Below are positions 1-8,826 of a DNA stretch of 64,000 bases, piece by piece. Position 1 is the stretch's first letter. Every line of letters begins with the position of its first letter. The notes beneath the pieces are model-generated. The model made no database searches. It worked only from the letters and a program-made list of their open reading frames with translations, and had not been told where the DNA came from. The position numbers and the translations under genes were made by a program. The DNA comes from Pseudonocardia sediminis (GTDB lineage: Bacteria > Actinomycetota > Actinomycetes > Mycobacteriales > Pseudonocardiaceae), in assembly GCF_004217185.1 (NCBI RefSeq), contig NZ_SHKL01000001.1:4772001-4836000 (forward strand), read 5' to 3'.

Positions 1-1119
1 ACGGGCACCGCCGACCAGGTCCGGCTGCTCCTCGCCGCGGAGCTTGGCCAGCTGGCGCAGGAGCTCGGTCTGCTCCTTGTCCAGCTTCGTCGGCACCGCG
101 ACCTCGACGTGCACCATCAGGTCGCCCGCGCCGTCCACGCGTCCGGTGGAGCGCAGCCGGGGCATGCCCTTGCCGCGCAGTGTCCGGACGGTGCCGGACT
201 GGGTGCCGCCCTCGATCCGCAGCTCCTCGATCGAGTCGTCGAGCAGCTTGAGCGGCAGCGTCGCGCCCAGGGCGGCCGCGGTCATCGGCAGCGGGAGCGT
301 GCAGTGCAGGTCCGCGCCGTCGCGGGTGAAGATCTCGTGCGGGGTCTCCTCGACCTCGACGTAGAGGTCCCCGGCCGGTCCCCCGCCGGAGCCGACCTCG
401 CCCTGGCCGGCGAGCCGGACCCGCATCCCCTCGGCCACGCCGGCCGGGATCCGGACGGCGACCGAGCGACGCGAGCGCACCCGTCCGTCGCCGGCGCACT
501 GACGGCAGGGGTCGGGGATGACCTCGCCGAAGCCGCGGCAGGTCGGGCACGGCCGCGACGTGACGACCTGGCCGAGGAACGAGCGCTGCACGCTCTGGAT
601 CTCGCCGTTGCCGCCGCAGGTGTCGCAGATCGTCGGGCTCGAGCCCTCGGCACAGCCGGAGCCGGTGCACACGGTGCACAGCACGGCGGTGTCGACGGTC
701 AGGTCGCGCTGCACGCCGGTGGAGCACTCCTGCAGGCTCAGCTCCATCCGGATCAGCGCGTCCGCACCGGGCTGGACCCGGCTGCGCGGGCCCCGGCCAC
801 GGCCGCCACCGGCGGCGTTGCCGAAGAACGCGTCCATGATGTCGCCGAAGCCACCGAAGCCACCCCCGAACGGGTCGCCGCCTCCGCCGCCCCCGCCGCG
901 GGGGTCCATCGGGTCGCCGCCGAGATCGACGACGCGGCGCTTCTCCGGGTCGGACAGCACCTCGTAGGCGGTGCTGACCTCCCGGAAGCGCTCCTGCGAC
1001 GTCGGGTCCGGGTTGACGTCGGGGTGCAGCTCCCGCGCCAGACGCCGGTACGCCCGCTTGATCTCGTCGGCCCCGGCGCCGCTGTCGACGCCCAGGATCC
1101 CGTAGTAGTCGCGTGCCAC
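1..1119 (-). CDS. dnaJ: Chaperone protein DnaJ (partial, C-terminus cut by window edge)
   Basis: Hsp40 co-chaperone that stimulates DnaK ATPase and delivers unfolded clients in the cytoplasm. Reading the minus strand from a GTG at 1119 gives a J domain with the HPD motif at residues 32-34, a short Gly/Phe-rich linker containing a run of glycines, then four zinc-binding CxxCxGxG repeats (CTVCTGSG, CDTCGGNG, CPTCRGFG, CRQCAGDG) and most of the C-terminal substrate-binding domain. 373 codons lie in the window without a stop, so only a few C-terminal residues should be missing. A GAGGGA ribosome site sits upstream of the GTG. It follows hrcA by 78 bases in the same direction, matching the hrcA-dnaJ2 order of mycobacteria. 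No CIRCE element was seen in front of it. Confidence 0.96.
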   Translation of the reverse strand, partial: MARDYYGILGVDSGAGADEIKRAYRRLARELHPDVNPDPTSQERFREVSTAYEVLSDPEKRRVVDLGGDPMDPRGGGGGGGDPFGGGFGGFGDIMDAFFGNAAGGGRGRGPRSRVQPGADALIRMELSLQECSTGVQRDLTVDTAVLCTVCTGSGCAEGSSPTICDTCGGNGEIQSVQRSFLGQVVTSRPCPTCRGFGEVIPDPCRQCAGDGRVRSRRSVAVRIPAGVAEGMRVRLAGQGEVGSGGGPAGDLYVEVEETPHEIFTRDGADLHCTLPLPMTAAALGATLPLKLLDDSIEELRIEGGTQSGTVRTLRGKGMPRLRSTGRVDGAGDLMVHVEVAVPTKLDKEQTELLRQLAKLRGEEQPDLVGGAR

Positions 1120-1197
1120 CTGGCTGTTCCCTCGTGGTCCTTCGTGTAGATCTGCCGCGGCGGAGTCCCGGCCGGGCCTTGACGGGCTGGAACGCCC

Positions 1198-2217
1198 CTA
1201 GCGTCCCGTCAGGATCTCACCCACGTATCGGGCGACGGCATCCACCGCCGAGATCGTGCCGGGGTAGTCCATCCGCGTCGGTCCGACGACGCCCATTCCG
1301 CCCAGCGGCGTCCCGGAGCCGTACCCGACGGTGACGACCGAGGCACCGCGCAGGTCCTCGGCCTCGTTCTCCTCGCCGATCCGCACCGTGACCAGGCCGG
1401 AGTCCTGCGACGAGGCGAGCAGCCGCAGCACCACGACCTGCTCCTCGAGCGCCTCCAGGACCTGGCGCAGCGAGCCCGGGAAGTCGGCGTGGTTGCGGGT
1501 CAGGTTCCCCGTCCCGCCCAGCACCAGTCGCTCCTCGGGGTGCTCGACGAGCGTCTCGATCAGCACCGTGGCCAGCGTGGTGAGCGGGGCCTGCAGGTCC
1601 GGCGGCCCGGCCTCGACCAGGTCGGCCACCGCGGCCGACGCCTCGCCGAGTCGCTGACCGGCCAGGGCACCGTTGAGCAGGTCGCGCAGGCGGGCGACGT
1701 CGGTGTCGGACAGGACGTCGCCGAGGTCGACGACGCGCTGGTCGACGCGTCCGGAGTCGGTGATCAGCACCAGCATCAGCCGGGCCGGGGTCAGCGCGAC
1801 GACCTCGAGGTGACGCACGGTGGAGCGGGTCAGCGTCGGGTACTGCACGACGGCGACCTGACGGGTGAGCTGGGCGAGGAGCCGGACGCTGCGGCGCAGC
1901 ACGTCGTCGAGGTCGACCGCGCCCTCGAGGAACGTCTGGATCGCGCGCCGCTCGGCCGACGACAGCGGCTTGACCGCGGCGATCCGGTCCACGAACTGGC
2001 GGTAGCCCTTGTCGGTGGGGATCCGGCCCGCGCTGGTGTGCGGCTGGGCGATCAGGCCTTCGTCCTCCAGGACGGCCATGTCGTTGCGCACGGTCGCGCT
2101 CGACACGCCCAGGTTGTGCCGGTCCACGATCGCCCGGGACCCGACCGGCTCCTGGGTCGAGACGTAGTCCGCGACGATCGCGCGCAGGACGGCGAACCGT
2201 CGCTCGTCGGCGTTCAC
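1198..2217 (-). CDS. hrcA: Heat-inducible transcription repressor HrcA
   Basis: Repressor that binds CIRCE operators of groE/dnaK-type heat-shock operons, with its folding monitored by GroEL. The 339-residue product has an N-terminal winged helix (ERRFAVLRAIVADYV start, then the recognition segment SSATVRNDMAVLEDEG) followed by the GAF-like HrcA domain, including the typical N-terminal strand HTSAGRIPTDKGYR. Length matches the family. A GTG at 2217 is the start. It is upstream of dnaJ in one presumed operon and divergent from the LolA-like gene. I see no TTAGCACTC-type CIRCE half sites in this window, so its targets probably lie elsewhere. Confidence 0.97.
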   Translation of the reverse strand: MNADERRFAVLRAIVADYVSTQEPVGSRAIVDRHNLGVSSATVRNDMAVLEDEGLIAQPHTSAGRIPTDKGYRQFVDRIAAVKPLSSAERRAIQTFLEGAVDLDDVLRRSVRLLAQLTRQVAVVQYPTLTRSTVRHLEVVALTPARLMLVLITDSGRVDQRVVDLGDVLSDTDVARLRDLLNGALAGQRLGEASAAVADLVEAGPPDLQAPLTTLATVLIETLVEHPEERLVLGGTGNLTRNHADFPGSLRQVLEALEEQVVVLRLLASSQDSGLVTVRIGEENEAEDLRGASVVTVGYGSGTPLGGMGVVGPTRMDYPGTISAVDAVARYVGEILTGR

Positions 2218-2349
2218 CCTGCGGCACCTCCCCCGGTCGTCCCCCGTACCCGGCCCCAGTCTAGGCCGTGTCGAGCGTCATGGTCCTGCCCGCGCACGCC
2301 CGTCCCGGAGCGCCACAGACCCGCCCCGGGCTGTGGCACGGTGGGACGT

Positions 2350-3495
2350 GTGCCTCCTCCGCGCCGTTTCGGCCGCCGCTGGCTGCTGGTCGGTGCCGGT
2401 GCCGCGGCGCTGGTCGCGGCCGGGACCGCCGACGGCTGGCTCCCCGTCTCCCCCGCCGCAGGCGCCGCGGGCCCGACGCCGGCGCAGCTGCGTGACGCGG
2501 TGCTGTCCGGTGTCGTGCCACACACCGGTCTCGCCGAGAGCACCGGGCGGCTCGGCCTGCCCGACATCCCCCGCCTGGAGAGCGCGTCCGCGCTGCTGTC
2601 CACCACGACCCGGATCCGGGTGCAGGTCGCGGCCGAGGACCGGTGGCGGGTCGACCAGCTCACCCCGGCCGGGGAGATCGACACCTACCGGCTCGGGGGC
2701 ACCGAGTACCTGTGGGACTACGGCGGCAACCGGCTGACCACGCTCCGCGGGATCGCCCCGGTGCGGCTGCCGCGCGCGTCGGACTTCTCGCCGTCGGACC
2801 TGGGGCGGTGGCTGCTGCAGCTCACCGCGGCCGACCCGGTGTCCACGGTCGCGCCGCGCCGGGTCGCCGGGTACGACGTCCCCGGGCTCCGCGTGACCCC
2901 GGCGGACCCGGCCGGGACGGTCGCGTCCGTCGACGTCTGGGCGCTGCCCGGCCCGTCGGGGACGCCCGCGCTGCCGGTGGCCGTCGAGATCACCGCGAAG
3001 GGCGCGTCCGAACCGGCGCTGACGACGGCGTTCACCTCCGTCGAGACGGCGCCGCCGTCCGGGCTCGCGCTGCGCCCGGACGCCCCGCCCGGGGCCGAGA
3101 CGGTCGCCACGCAGCCCGGCGACCTGGCCGGCGTGCTGCGCGGGCTGAACGCGCCACCGCCACCGGACACCCTCGCCGGGCGGCCGCGGGTGGAGCTGCC
3201 CGACTCCGGTGGAGGCTTCCTGCCCGGCGTCGGCGTCTACGGGACGGGGGTGAGCCGGTTCGTGCTGGCCCCCACCGGGCGCGACGTCGCCCGCCAGATC
3301 ATCGGCGGGGGCAGCGCCGCGGGCGGGGTGCCGGTCGCCGGGCTCGCGCCCGACCGCGCGGTGCGGGTGGCCACGCCGCTGCTCAGCCTCGTCGTGGTGC
3401 GCCGCCGCGGGGGCGGGTTCCTGCTGGCCGGGACCGTGGCGCCGCAGGTCCTCGAACGGGCCGCGACCGAGCTCGTCCCGGCGGTGCGGCCGTGA
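2350..3495 (+). CDS. LolA/RseB-like secreted protein, exporter-linked
   Basis: 381-residue exported protein of the actinobacterial group resembling LolA/MucB lipid-binding folds. The N-terminus is arginine-rich (RRFGRRW) followed by a hydrophobic stretch LLVGAGAAALVAAG, a signal peptide or anchor; the body is rich in short beta-type segments, as in LolA-type half-barrels. Start is ambiguous between GTG 2341 and GTG 2350. Its stop overlaps the GTG of the ABC ATPase by GTGA, so the three genes 2350-5371 form a translationally coupled operon. A role in handing a lipid or peptide to or from the exporter is inferred from context only; the family in Gram-positives has no settled function. Confidence 0.75.
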   Translation: MPPPRRFGRRWLLVGAGAAALVAAGTADGWLPVSPAAGAAGPTPAQLRDAVLSGVVPHTGLAESTGRLGLPDIPRLESASALLSTTTRIRVQVAAEDRWRVDQLTPAGEIDTYRLGGTEYLWDYGGNRLTTLRGIAPVRLPRASDFSPSDLGRWLLQLTAADPVSTVAPRRVAGYDVPGLRVTPADPAGTVASVDVWALPGPSGTPALPVAVEITAKGASEPALTTAFTSVETAPPSGLALRPDAPPGAETVATQPGDLAGVLRGLNAPPPPDTLAGRPRVELPDSGGGFLPGVGVYGTGVSRFVLAPTGRDVARQIIGGGSAAGGVPVAGLAPDRAVRVATPLLSLVVVRRRGGGFLLAGTVAPQVLERAATELVPAVRP

Positions 3496-4526
3496 ACGCC
3501 CCGCGTGACGCGGGCGACGGCGGCCCGGTGATCCACACCGAGGCCCTGACCAAGCGTTTCGGGCGGATCACCGCCGTCGACCGGGTCGACCTGGACGTCC
3601 CGGCCGGGTCCCGCTTCGGGCTGCTCGGACCGAACGGCTCCGGCAAGACGACGATGGTCCGGATGCTGCTCGGCCTCGTGCACGCGACGTCCGGGACCGC
3701 GCACGTGCTCGGTGAGCCGATGCCCCGGGCCGCGGCGAGCGTGCTGCCCCGGGTCGGTGCGCTGGTCGAGAACCCCGCCGCGTGGCCGGCCCTGTCCGGG
3801 CGGTCGAACCTGCGGATGCTCGACGCCGCCGGGTCCCGCGGTGGACTCGTCGTGCGTCCGGGGGCCCGGCGCCGCCGCGTCGAGGAGGCGCTGGAGCAGG
3901 TCGGCCTGGCCGGGGTCGACCGGCGCCCGGTGAAGGCCTACTCGCTGGGCATGCGCCAGCGCCTGGGCATCGCCGCGGCCCTGCTGCGCCGCCCGCCGCT
4001 GCTGATCCTGGACGAGCCGACCAACGGCCTGGACCCGCGCGGCATCGGCGAGATCCGGTCGCTGATGGTCGCCCTGAACGACGGCGGCACCACCGTCGTG
4101 CTGTCGAGCCACCTGCTCTCCGAGGTCGAGGCGCTGTGCACCCGGATCGGCCTGATGGACGCCGGACGGCTGGTGCTCACCGAGGACATGGACGTGCTGC
4201 GCGCCCCGACCGGACGGATCACCGTGCGCACCCCCGACGCCGACGGCGCCGCGCGGCTGCTCGGCCGCGCCGTCGAGGAGCGGCCGGGCGCGACGACGCT
4301 GCAGGTGCGGGCGGACGACCCGGCCGACCTGAACGCCCACCTCGTCGCGCACGGCGTCGCCGTGACGGGGCTCGAGGTGGAACGACGGACCCTGGAGCAG
4401 GTGGTGCTGCAACGCTCCGGCTCCGGCGCCGACCGCTTCGACCCGCGCCGCAACGGGCTCCCCGGCCCCCGCCGCTCCGACGACGGGGACCTGGCCGGCC
4501 CCGCGACCGAGAGGATCGTCCGGTGA
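3492..4526 (+). CDS. ABC transporter ATP-binding protein (BcrA/DrrA-type)
   Basis: Nucleotide-binding subunit of a two-component exporter. Walker A GPNGSGKT at residues 46-53, Walker B LLILDEPTNGLDP, and the signature in the YSLGMRQRL form characteristic of BcrA/DrrA drug and peptide exporters rather than importers. H-loop SSHLL is present. The last ~100 residues form the usual C-terminal extension of this class. GTG start at 3492 overlaps the preceding stop; its own stop overlaps the GTG of the permease gene. Substrate cannot be told from sequence. Confidence 0.93.
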   Translation: MNAPRDAGDGGPVIHTEALTKRFGRITAVDRVDLDVPAGSRFGLLGPNGSGKTTMVRMLLGLVHATSGTAHVLGEPMPRAAASVLPRVGALVENPAAWPALSGRSNLRMLDAAGSRGGLVVRPGARRRRVEEALEQVGLAGVDRRPVKAYSLGMRQRLGIAAALLRRPPLLILDEPTNGLDPRGIGEIRSLMVALNDGGTTVVLSSHLLSEVEALCTRIGLMDAGRLVLTEDMDVLRAPTGRITVRTPDADGAARLLGRAVEERPGATTLQVRADDPADLNAHLVAHGVAVTGLEVERRTLEQVVLQRSGSGADRFDPRRNGLPGPRRSDDGDLAGPATERIVR

Positions 4527-5371
4527 TCGGCGTCGAGCTGGCCCTGATGCTGCGCAAGCGACGCGTCTGGATGTGCTGGGCCCTGCTGTGCGCGCTGCCG
4601 GCGCTGGTCGCGGTGCTGGTGTCCGCGACGGGCCTGGCCCCGCCGCCCGGTCGCGGCGCGGCGTTCCTGTCCGCGGTCACCACGAACGGCCAGATCTTCC
4701 CGGCCGCGGCGCTGGCCCTGGTGCTGCCGGTGTTCCTGCCGATCACCGTCGCCGTCGTCGCCGGGGACACCGTGGCGGGCGAGGCGGCGACCGGGATGCT
4801 GCGCTACCTGCTGGTCCGCCCGGTCGGACGGCTGCGGATGCTGTTCGCGAAGCTCGTGTCGGTGGCGGCGTTCGTGCTGCTCGCGGTCGTGTTCGTGACG
4901 GTCACCTCCTACGTCGTGGGGATCGCCGCGTTCGGGTTCGGCGGCGTCACCACCTCCGGCGGCACGGCCGCGGTGACCGGGTTCGGCGCGGTGCCGTCGC
5001 TGTCCGGGGCGGTGATCGAGCCGGTCGACCTCGTCACCCGCACGCTGCTCACGGTCGGCTACCTGGCGCTGTGCATGCTCACCCTCGGCGCGGTCGGACT
5101 GTTCTTCTCCACGCTCACCGACTCGCCGCTGGCCGCCGCGCTCGGCGTGCTGGCCGTGGTGGTGACGAGCGCGTCGCTGCAGCCCCTGGAGGCGGCCGGC
5201 GCGGTCGAGCAGTTCCTGCCGACGGCCCACTGGCTGGCCTGGATCGACCTGTTCCGGGACCCGATCCTCTACGACGCCGTCGACCGGGGCCTCCTGGTCC
5301 AGCTCGGCTGGATCGTGGTCGCGTTCGGCGCGGCCTGGGCGAACCTGGCCACCAAGGACGTCACGAGCTGA
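4523..5371 (+). CDS. ABC transporter permease (ABC-2 type)
   Basis: 282-residue membrane subunit with six predicted hydrophobic segments (near residues 14-34, 53-80, 104-130, 165-190, 198-220 and 255-275). The N-terminus ELALMLRKRRVWMCWALL and the motif EAATGMLRYLLVRPVGRLRML after the second segment are typical of ABC-2 exporters with BcrA-type ATPases. Translationally coupled to the ATPase (GTGA overlap). With the LolA-like protein it makes a three-gene export unit; no regulator is adjacent. Confidence 0.9.
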   Translation: MIGVELALMLRKRRVWMCWALLCALPALVAVLVSATGLAPPPGRGAAFLSAVTTNGQIFPAAALALVLPVFLPITVAVVAGDTVAGEAATGMLRYLLVRPVGRLRMLFAKLVSVAAFVLLAVVFVTVTSYVVGIAAFGFGGVTTSGGTAAVTGFGAVPSLSGAVIEPVDLVTRTLLTVGYLALCMLTLGAVGLFFSTLTDSPLAAALGVLAVVVTSASLQPLEAAGAVEQFLPTAHWLAWIDLFRDPILYDAVDRGLLVQLGWIVVAFGAAWANLATKDVTS

Positions 5372-5434
5372 GCCGTCCGGTCCGGCAGCGGGCGCGGGCC
5401 CGGCAGGTCGGGCGGCACACGCGGCCCGGGCGGC

Positions 5435-6232
5435 TCAGGCCCGGGCGGCGGCGCGCAGGGTGCCGCAGTCGGCGGGAGCCTGGCCGATCGGCGCCGTGGA
5501 CAGTGCCCGCAGCACCAGGCCGGTGACGGCCTCGTCGGTGGGCAGTCCGGAGTGCGAGACCTCCGCACCGGCGCACAGCTGCTGCAGCTCGACGTTCGTG
5601 GCGCCGTCGAGGCGGGCGGAGTCCGGTGGGGTGACGGTCTCGTCCCGGGTCGTCCACAGCGACAGCCAGGGGATCTCGGCCCCGACGCGGTCGGCGTCGA
5701 GCTCGCCGAGCAGCGACGACCCCGGCGCGAGCTGGCGGCAGGCCTGCGGGCAGGCGTCCGGGGCGAACGTCGAGCCGAGCGTGGCCAGCGTCGTCCCGTG
5801 CAGCGGCGAGCCGAGCGTCACGACGCGGCGGGCCTTCGCCGCACCGTCGTCGCGGGCCGCCCACAGGCCGGTGACCACACCACCGGCGGAGTAGCCGACG
5901 ACGTCGACCGACGGTGCGCCGCCCTGCAGCGCGGTGTCGACGGCGGCGTCGAGGACGTCGACCTGGCGGTTCAGGTCCCCGGTGCCGTCGCCCTCCAGCG
6001 TGAGCACCTGCGTCTGGCGTCCGGTGGACTCGATCCGACCCGCGAGCTGCAGCAACCCGGCCCGGCTACCGCCGTAGCCCGGGACCAGCAGCACGGTGCC
6101 GGGCCGGTCCTGCGCGACCGCCCCGGAGCCGGAGGAGTCCCGCGACCCGACCAGCGGCACCAGCACCGTCACCACCACCGCCACGACGGCGAGCGCGAGC
6201 AGCCCCAGCAGCAGCTTCCGCCGCGGGCTCAT
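5435..6232 (-). CDS. Secreted/membrane-anchored alpha/beta hydrolase (lipase-like)
   Basis: 265-residue alpha/beta hydrolase with an N-terminal anchor RKLLLGLLALAVVAVVVTVLVPLVG (about residues 4-29), then the oxyanion strand VLLVPGYGGSRAGL and the nucleophile elbow GYSAGG. The elbow, the LGSPLHGT segment and a late His region (AEVSHSGLPTDEAV) resemble actinobacterial class-2 lipases/PGAP1-like esterases. I chose ATG 6232 over the in-frame upstream ATG 6289 because it directly precedes the positively charged signal region. It is convergent with the ABC permease gene and lies upstream-adjacent to hemW's 3' end. Substrate unknown. Confidence 0.85.
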   Translation of the reverse strand: MSPRRKLLLGLLALAVVAVVVTVLVPLVGSRDSSGSGAVAQDRPGTVLLVPGYGGSRAGLLQLAGRIESTGRQTQVLTLEGDGTGDLNRQVDVLDAAVDTALQGGAPSVDVVGYSAGGVVTGLWAARDDGAAKARRVVTLGSPLHGTTLATLGSTFAPDACPQACRQLAPGSSLLGELDADRVGAEIPWLSLWTTRDETVTPPDSARLDGATNVELQQLCAGAEVSHSGLPTDEAVTGLVLRALSTAPIGQAPADCGTLRAAARA

Positions 6233-6281
6233 CCCCGGCCCCCGGCACGACGCCCCTCCGACTTCGCACACCGGATGGCGT

Positions 6282-6329
6282 CCTCGCACAGGTTCGAACC
6301 TGTGCGAGGCCCCCCGAACCTGTGCGAGG
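6282..6329. repeat. 28-bp perfect palindrome plus an extra half-copy
   Basis: Positions 6282-6309 are a perfect palindrome with 14-base arms (left arm CCTCGCACAGGTTC). A further copy of the right arm, CGAACCTGTGCGAGG, follows at 6315-6329. It lies between the 3' end of hemW and the start of the lipase gene (both minus strand), so it could terminate hemW transcription or act as an operator for the lipase gene. The absence of an unpaired loop fits a DNA-binding site as well as a terminator. Confidence 0.6.
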
Positions 6330-6338
6330 TCGAGCCGA

Positions 6339-7529
6339 TCACCTCGGCACCGGGGCGGTGAGGACGTCGGTGATGACGCGGTCGGCCAGGAGACGCCCGC
6401 GCGGGGTCAGGACGGCGCGGCCCGCGTCGAACGGGGCGGGCTCCAGCAGACCGTCGTCGACGGCGACGGCCACCGCGCCCCGCCCGGCGGCGTCGAGCAT
6501 GTCCAGCGGCAGTCCCTCGGCCAGGCGCAGGCGCAGCATGACCCGCTCGGTGTAGCGCTCGGAGTCGGTCAGCTCCTCGCGCCCGGCCTCCGGGGTCCGT
6601 CCCGCCGTCAGCGCGGCGGCGTAGCGGGCCGGGTGCTTGACGTTCCACCAGCGCGCCCCGTCGACGTGCGAGTGCGCGCCGGGCCCGACGCCCCACCAGT
6701 CGCCGTCGCGCCAGTAGCCGAGGTTGTGCCGGCAGGCGGCATCACGGTCGGGCACGGCCCAGTTGGACACCTCGTACCAGCGCAGACCGGCCTCGGACAG
6801 CCGGGAGTCGAGGATCTCGTAGCGGGTGGCGGCGACGTCGTCGTCCGGGGCGGGCAGCTCGCCGCGGCGGACCCGGCGGGCCAGCGCGGTGCCGTCCTCG
6901 ACGATCAGGGCGTAGGCCGAGACGTGGTCGACCCCGCCGTCGAGCACGGCGTCCAGGGAGCGGTGCAGGTCGTCGTCGGTCTCGCCGGGGGTGGCGTAGA
7001 TCAGGTCCAGGTTGACGTGGCCGATCCCGGCCGCCCGGGCCTCCTTCGCCGCCTCGACGGCGCGACCCGGGGTGTGCCGGCGGTCCAGCACGGCCAGCAC
7101 GTGCTGCGCCGCGGACTGCATACCCAGCGAGACGCGGGTGAATCCGGCCGCGGCGAGCCCGGCGAAGAACTCCGGCGACGTCGACTCCGGGTTCGACTCC
7201 GTCGTCACCTCGGCGCCGGGCGCGAGCGGGAACTCGGCGCGGATCGCGTCCATCACCAGGCCGAGGCGCTCCGCTCCGAGCAGCGACGGCGTCCCGCCCC
7301 CGATGAACACCGTCTCCACCGGGCGCGGTCCCACCGTCCGGGCGGCGAGGGCGAGCTCGGCCCGGACGGCCTCGAGCCAGCCGTCCGGGGACGCGCCGGA
7401 GCCGTCGAGCTCGGAGGCGGTGTAGGTGTTGAAGTCGCAGTACCCGCACCGGCTCGCGCAGAACGGCACGTGGACGTAGACGCCGAACGGGGGCTCGATG
7501 GAAGGTGGCACGACATCCGAGTGTGCCAC
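6339..7529 (-). CDS. hemW: Radical SAM heme chaperone HemW
   Basis: 396-residue radical SAM protein of the coproporphyrinogen-III-oxidase-like family. The [4Fe-4S] cysteines are in CASRCGYC (C24, C28, C31), followed by FIGGGTPS and TTESNPES SAM-binding segments and the C-terminal HemW domain. Members deliver heme rather than oxidise coproporphyrinogen; true HemN has an additional N-terminal sequence absent here. The GTG start at 7529 follows an intergenic gap after the membrane-protein pair. The hrcA-hemW neighbourhood matches mycobacterial order. Confidence 0.95.
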   Translation of the reverse strand: MAHSDVVPPSIEPPFGVYVHVPFCASRCGYCDFNTYTASELDGSGASPDGWLEAVRAELALAARTVGPRPVETVFIGGGTPSLLGAERLGLVMDAIRAEFPLAPGAEVTTESNPESTSPEFFAGLAAAGFTRVSLGMQSAAQHVLAVLDRRHTPGRAVEAAKEARAAGIGHVNLDLIYATPGETDDDLHRSLDAVLDGGVDHVSAYALIVEDGTALARRVRRGELPAPDDDVAATRYEILDSRLSEAGLRWYEVSNWAVPDRDAACRHNLGYWRDGDWWGVGPGAHSHVDGARWWNVKHPARYAAALTAGRTPEAGREELTDSERYTERVMLRLRLAEGLPLDMLDAAGRGAVAVAVDDGLLEPAPFDAGRAVLTPRGRLLADRVITDVLTAPVPR

Positions 7530-7574
7530 CGGCGCGAACCGGCGGTCCGCCCGCGGCGTCGGATCACAGGGGCG

Positions 7575-8150
7575 TCAGGTCACCGGATCGTGGCAGCGCA
7601 GGGCGAAGCCGTTGACGGTCCGGCGCACGGCCGGGATGTCGAAGCCGTCGAGACGGTAGACGATCCGGCCCGGCTCGGACTCCAGCAGCTCCAGCACCGC
7701 GTCCGACGCGGGGCGGGACCGCAGGGTGATGAGCAGTCGTGCTCGGCCCGGAAGAACCGGGGCCGCCCCGCCACCGGCGCCGTCCCCCTCGACCCCGATC
7801 GTCGCGATCGCCGGCCAGGGGATGCGCACCGGACGGTCCGGCACACCCGGGGCCACCAGCTCGACGCCGTCCCCGGAGACGACGACCCGCGCGCGTCGCC
7901 GCACCCCACCCGCCCTCGCTGCCATCATGGCGGCTCCGCACGCGAACAGCCCGCCGATGACCAGGGAGACGGCCCGGGTCTGCAGGTCACCGGCCGCACC
8001 GGCGTCGATCACCTGCCAGCCGGTCAGGCCCACCGCCAGCAGCGCGATGCCGCCCACGAGGAACGCCACGCAGGCGAGCAACGCGATCGCCGCCCGCCAC
8101 CACGCGGGCGAGAGCTCCACCGACCCACCCGGCACCCACCCGCCGTTCAC
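7575..8150 (-). CDS. Small membrane protein, function unknown (second of a pair)
   Basis: 191-residue protein with two hydrophobic segments (WWRAAIALLACVAFLVGGIALLAVG near 16-40 and a second around 57-78), then a soluble C-terminal domain of alternating beta-type segments (ARVVVSGDGVELVAPG, PVRIPWPAIATIGVEG) that looks PH-like. GTG start at 8150 overlaps the stop of the upstream gene by GTGA, so the two are coupled. Not recognised beyond this description. Confidence 0.75.
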   Translation of the reverse strand: MNGGWVPGGSVELSPAWWRAAIALLACVAFLVGGIALLAVGLTGWQVIDAGAAGDLQTRAVSLVIGGLFACGAAMMAARAGGVRRRARVVVSGDGVELVAPGVPDRPVRIPWPAIATIGVEGDGAGGGAAPVLPGRARLLITLRSRPASDAVLELLESEPGRIVYRLDGFDIPAVRRTVNGFALRCHDPVT

Positions 8151-8749
8151 CCCCACGACGGCGCACCCACCCGGTCCAGCAGCTCCACGACCTCGGCGGG
8201 CCGGAAGCCGATCAGCGGGTAGGACCACACCCCGGGCTCCCCCGCGTCGTCGCGCAGGAGGTCGATCGCCGGATCGTGGAGGTAGGCGCGGTCGTCGCGG
8301 ACCCGGACGTCGAGGACGCGGGCCGGGGTGAACGGCCACGGACGGTTCTGCGAGTTCGTCTGCGCCCAGCCCAGCCGGAAGCCGTTGCCGCGCCGGACCC
8401 GGACGCCGACGACGTCGGCCGCGGCGACGACGACGGGACGTTCCGGGCGTTCGGGCAGGGTGAACGCGATCCCCCACGACCCGGCCTCCACCGCCCGGCA
8501 CTGCCGGAACTGCGCCAGACGGTGCCCGGCGATCAGCGCGTAGCCGAACGCGGCCCCGGTCAGCACCAGGAGCAGGACCATGGCCCCGATCGACCCGTAC
8601 TCCATCGGTATCCCGTCGACGAGGGTACGCACGCCGTAGAAGACGAACACCGCTCCGATGCCGAGGGCGACAGCCGGATAGATCGCCGTCGCGAGCAGTG
8701 AAGGGGCCGGCCGGACCTCCGTCGAGGGCCGCGTGTGAGGAAGCGTCAT
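8147..8749 (-). CDS. Small membrane protein with PH-like soluble domain, function unknown
   Basis: 200-residue protein: N-terminal two-helix membrane hairpin (about residues 18-41 and 52-75), then a soluble domain (VVVAAADVVGVRVRRGNGFRLGW, VLDVRVRDDRAYLHDPAIDLL). The architecture parallels its neighbour 7575-8150, suggesting an old duplication or a heteromeric pair. ATG start; four-base overlap with the downstream gene. No catalytic motif seen. Confidence 0.75.
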   Translation of the reverse strand: MTLPHTRPSTEVRPAPSLLATAIYPAVALGIGAVFVFYGVRTLVDGIPMEYGSIGAMVLLLVLTGAAFGYALIAGHRLAQFRQCRAVEAGSWGIAFTLPERPERPVVVAAADVVGVRVRRGNGFRLGWAQTNSQNRPWPFTPARVLDVRVRDDRAYLHDPAIDLLRDDAGEPGVWSYPLIGFRPAEVVELLDRVGAPSWG

Positions 8750-8826
8750 GCCGGACAGGATCGGGTCGGCCGTCGATCCCGCACGGGGTTTCCGGTGCCC
8801 TCTTCACACCGGTGAACGCGCCGCCG

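Noticed and set aside
1120..1197. CIRCE operator between hrcA and dnaJ
   Set aside because: No TTAGCACTC/GAGTGCTAA-type inverted repeat found.
6282..6309. Possible tRNA T-arm, because of the GGTTCGAACC centre
   Set aside because: No acceptor, D or anticodon arm around it; it is a symmetric palindrome with an extra half-copy.
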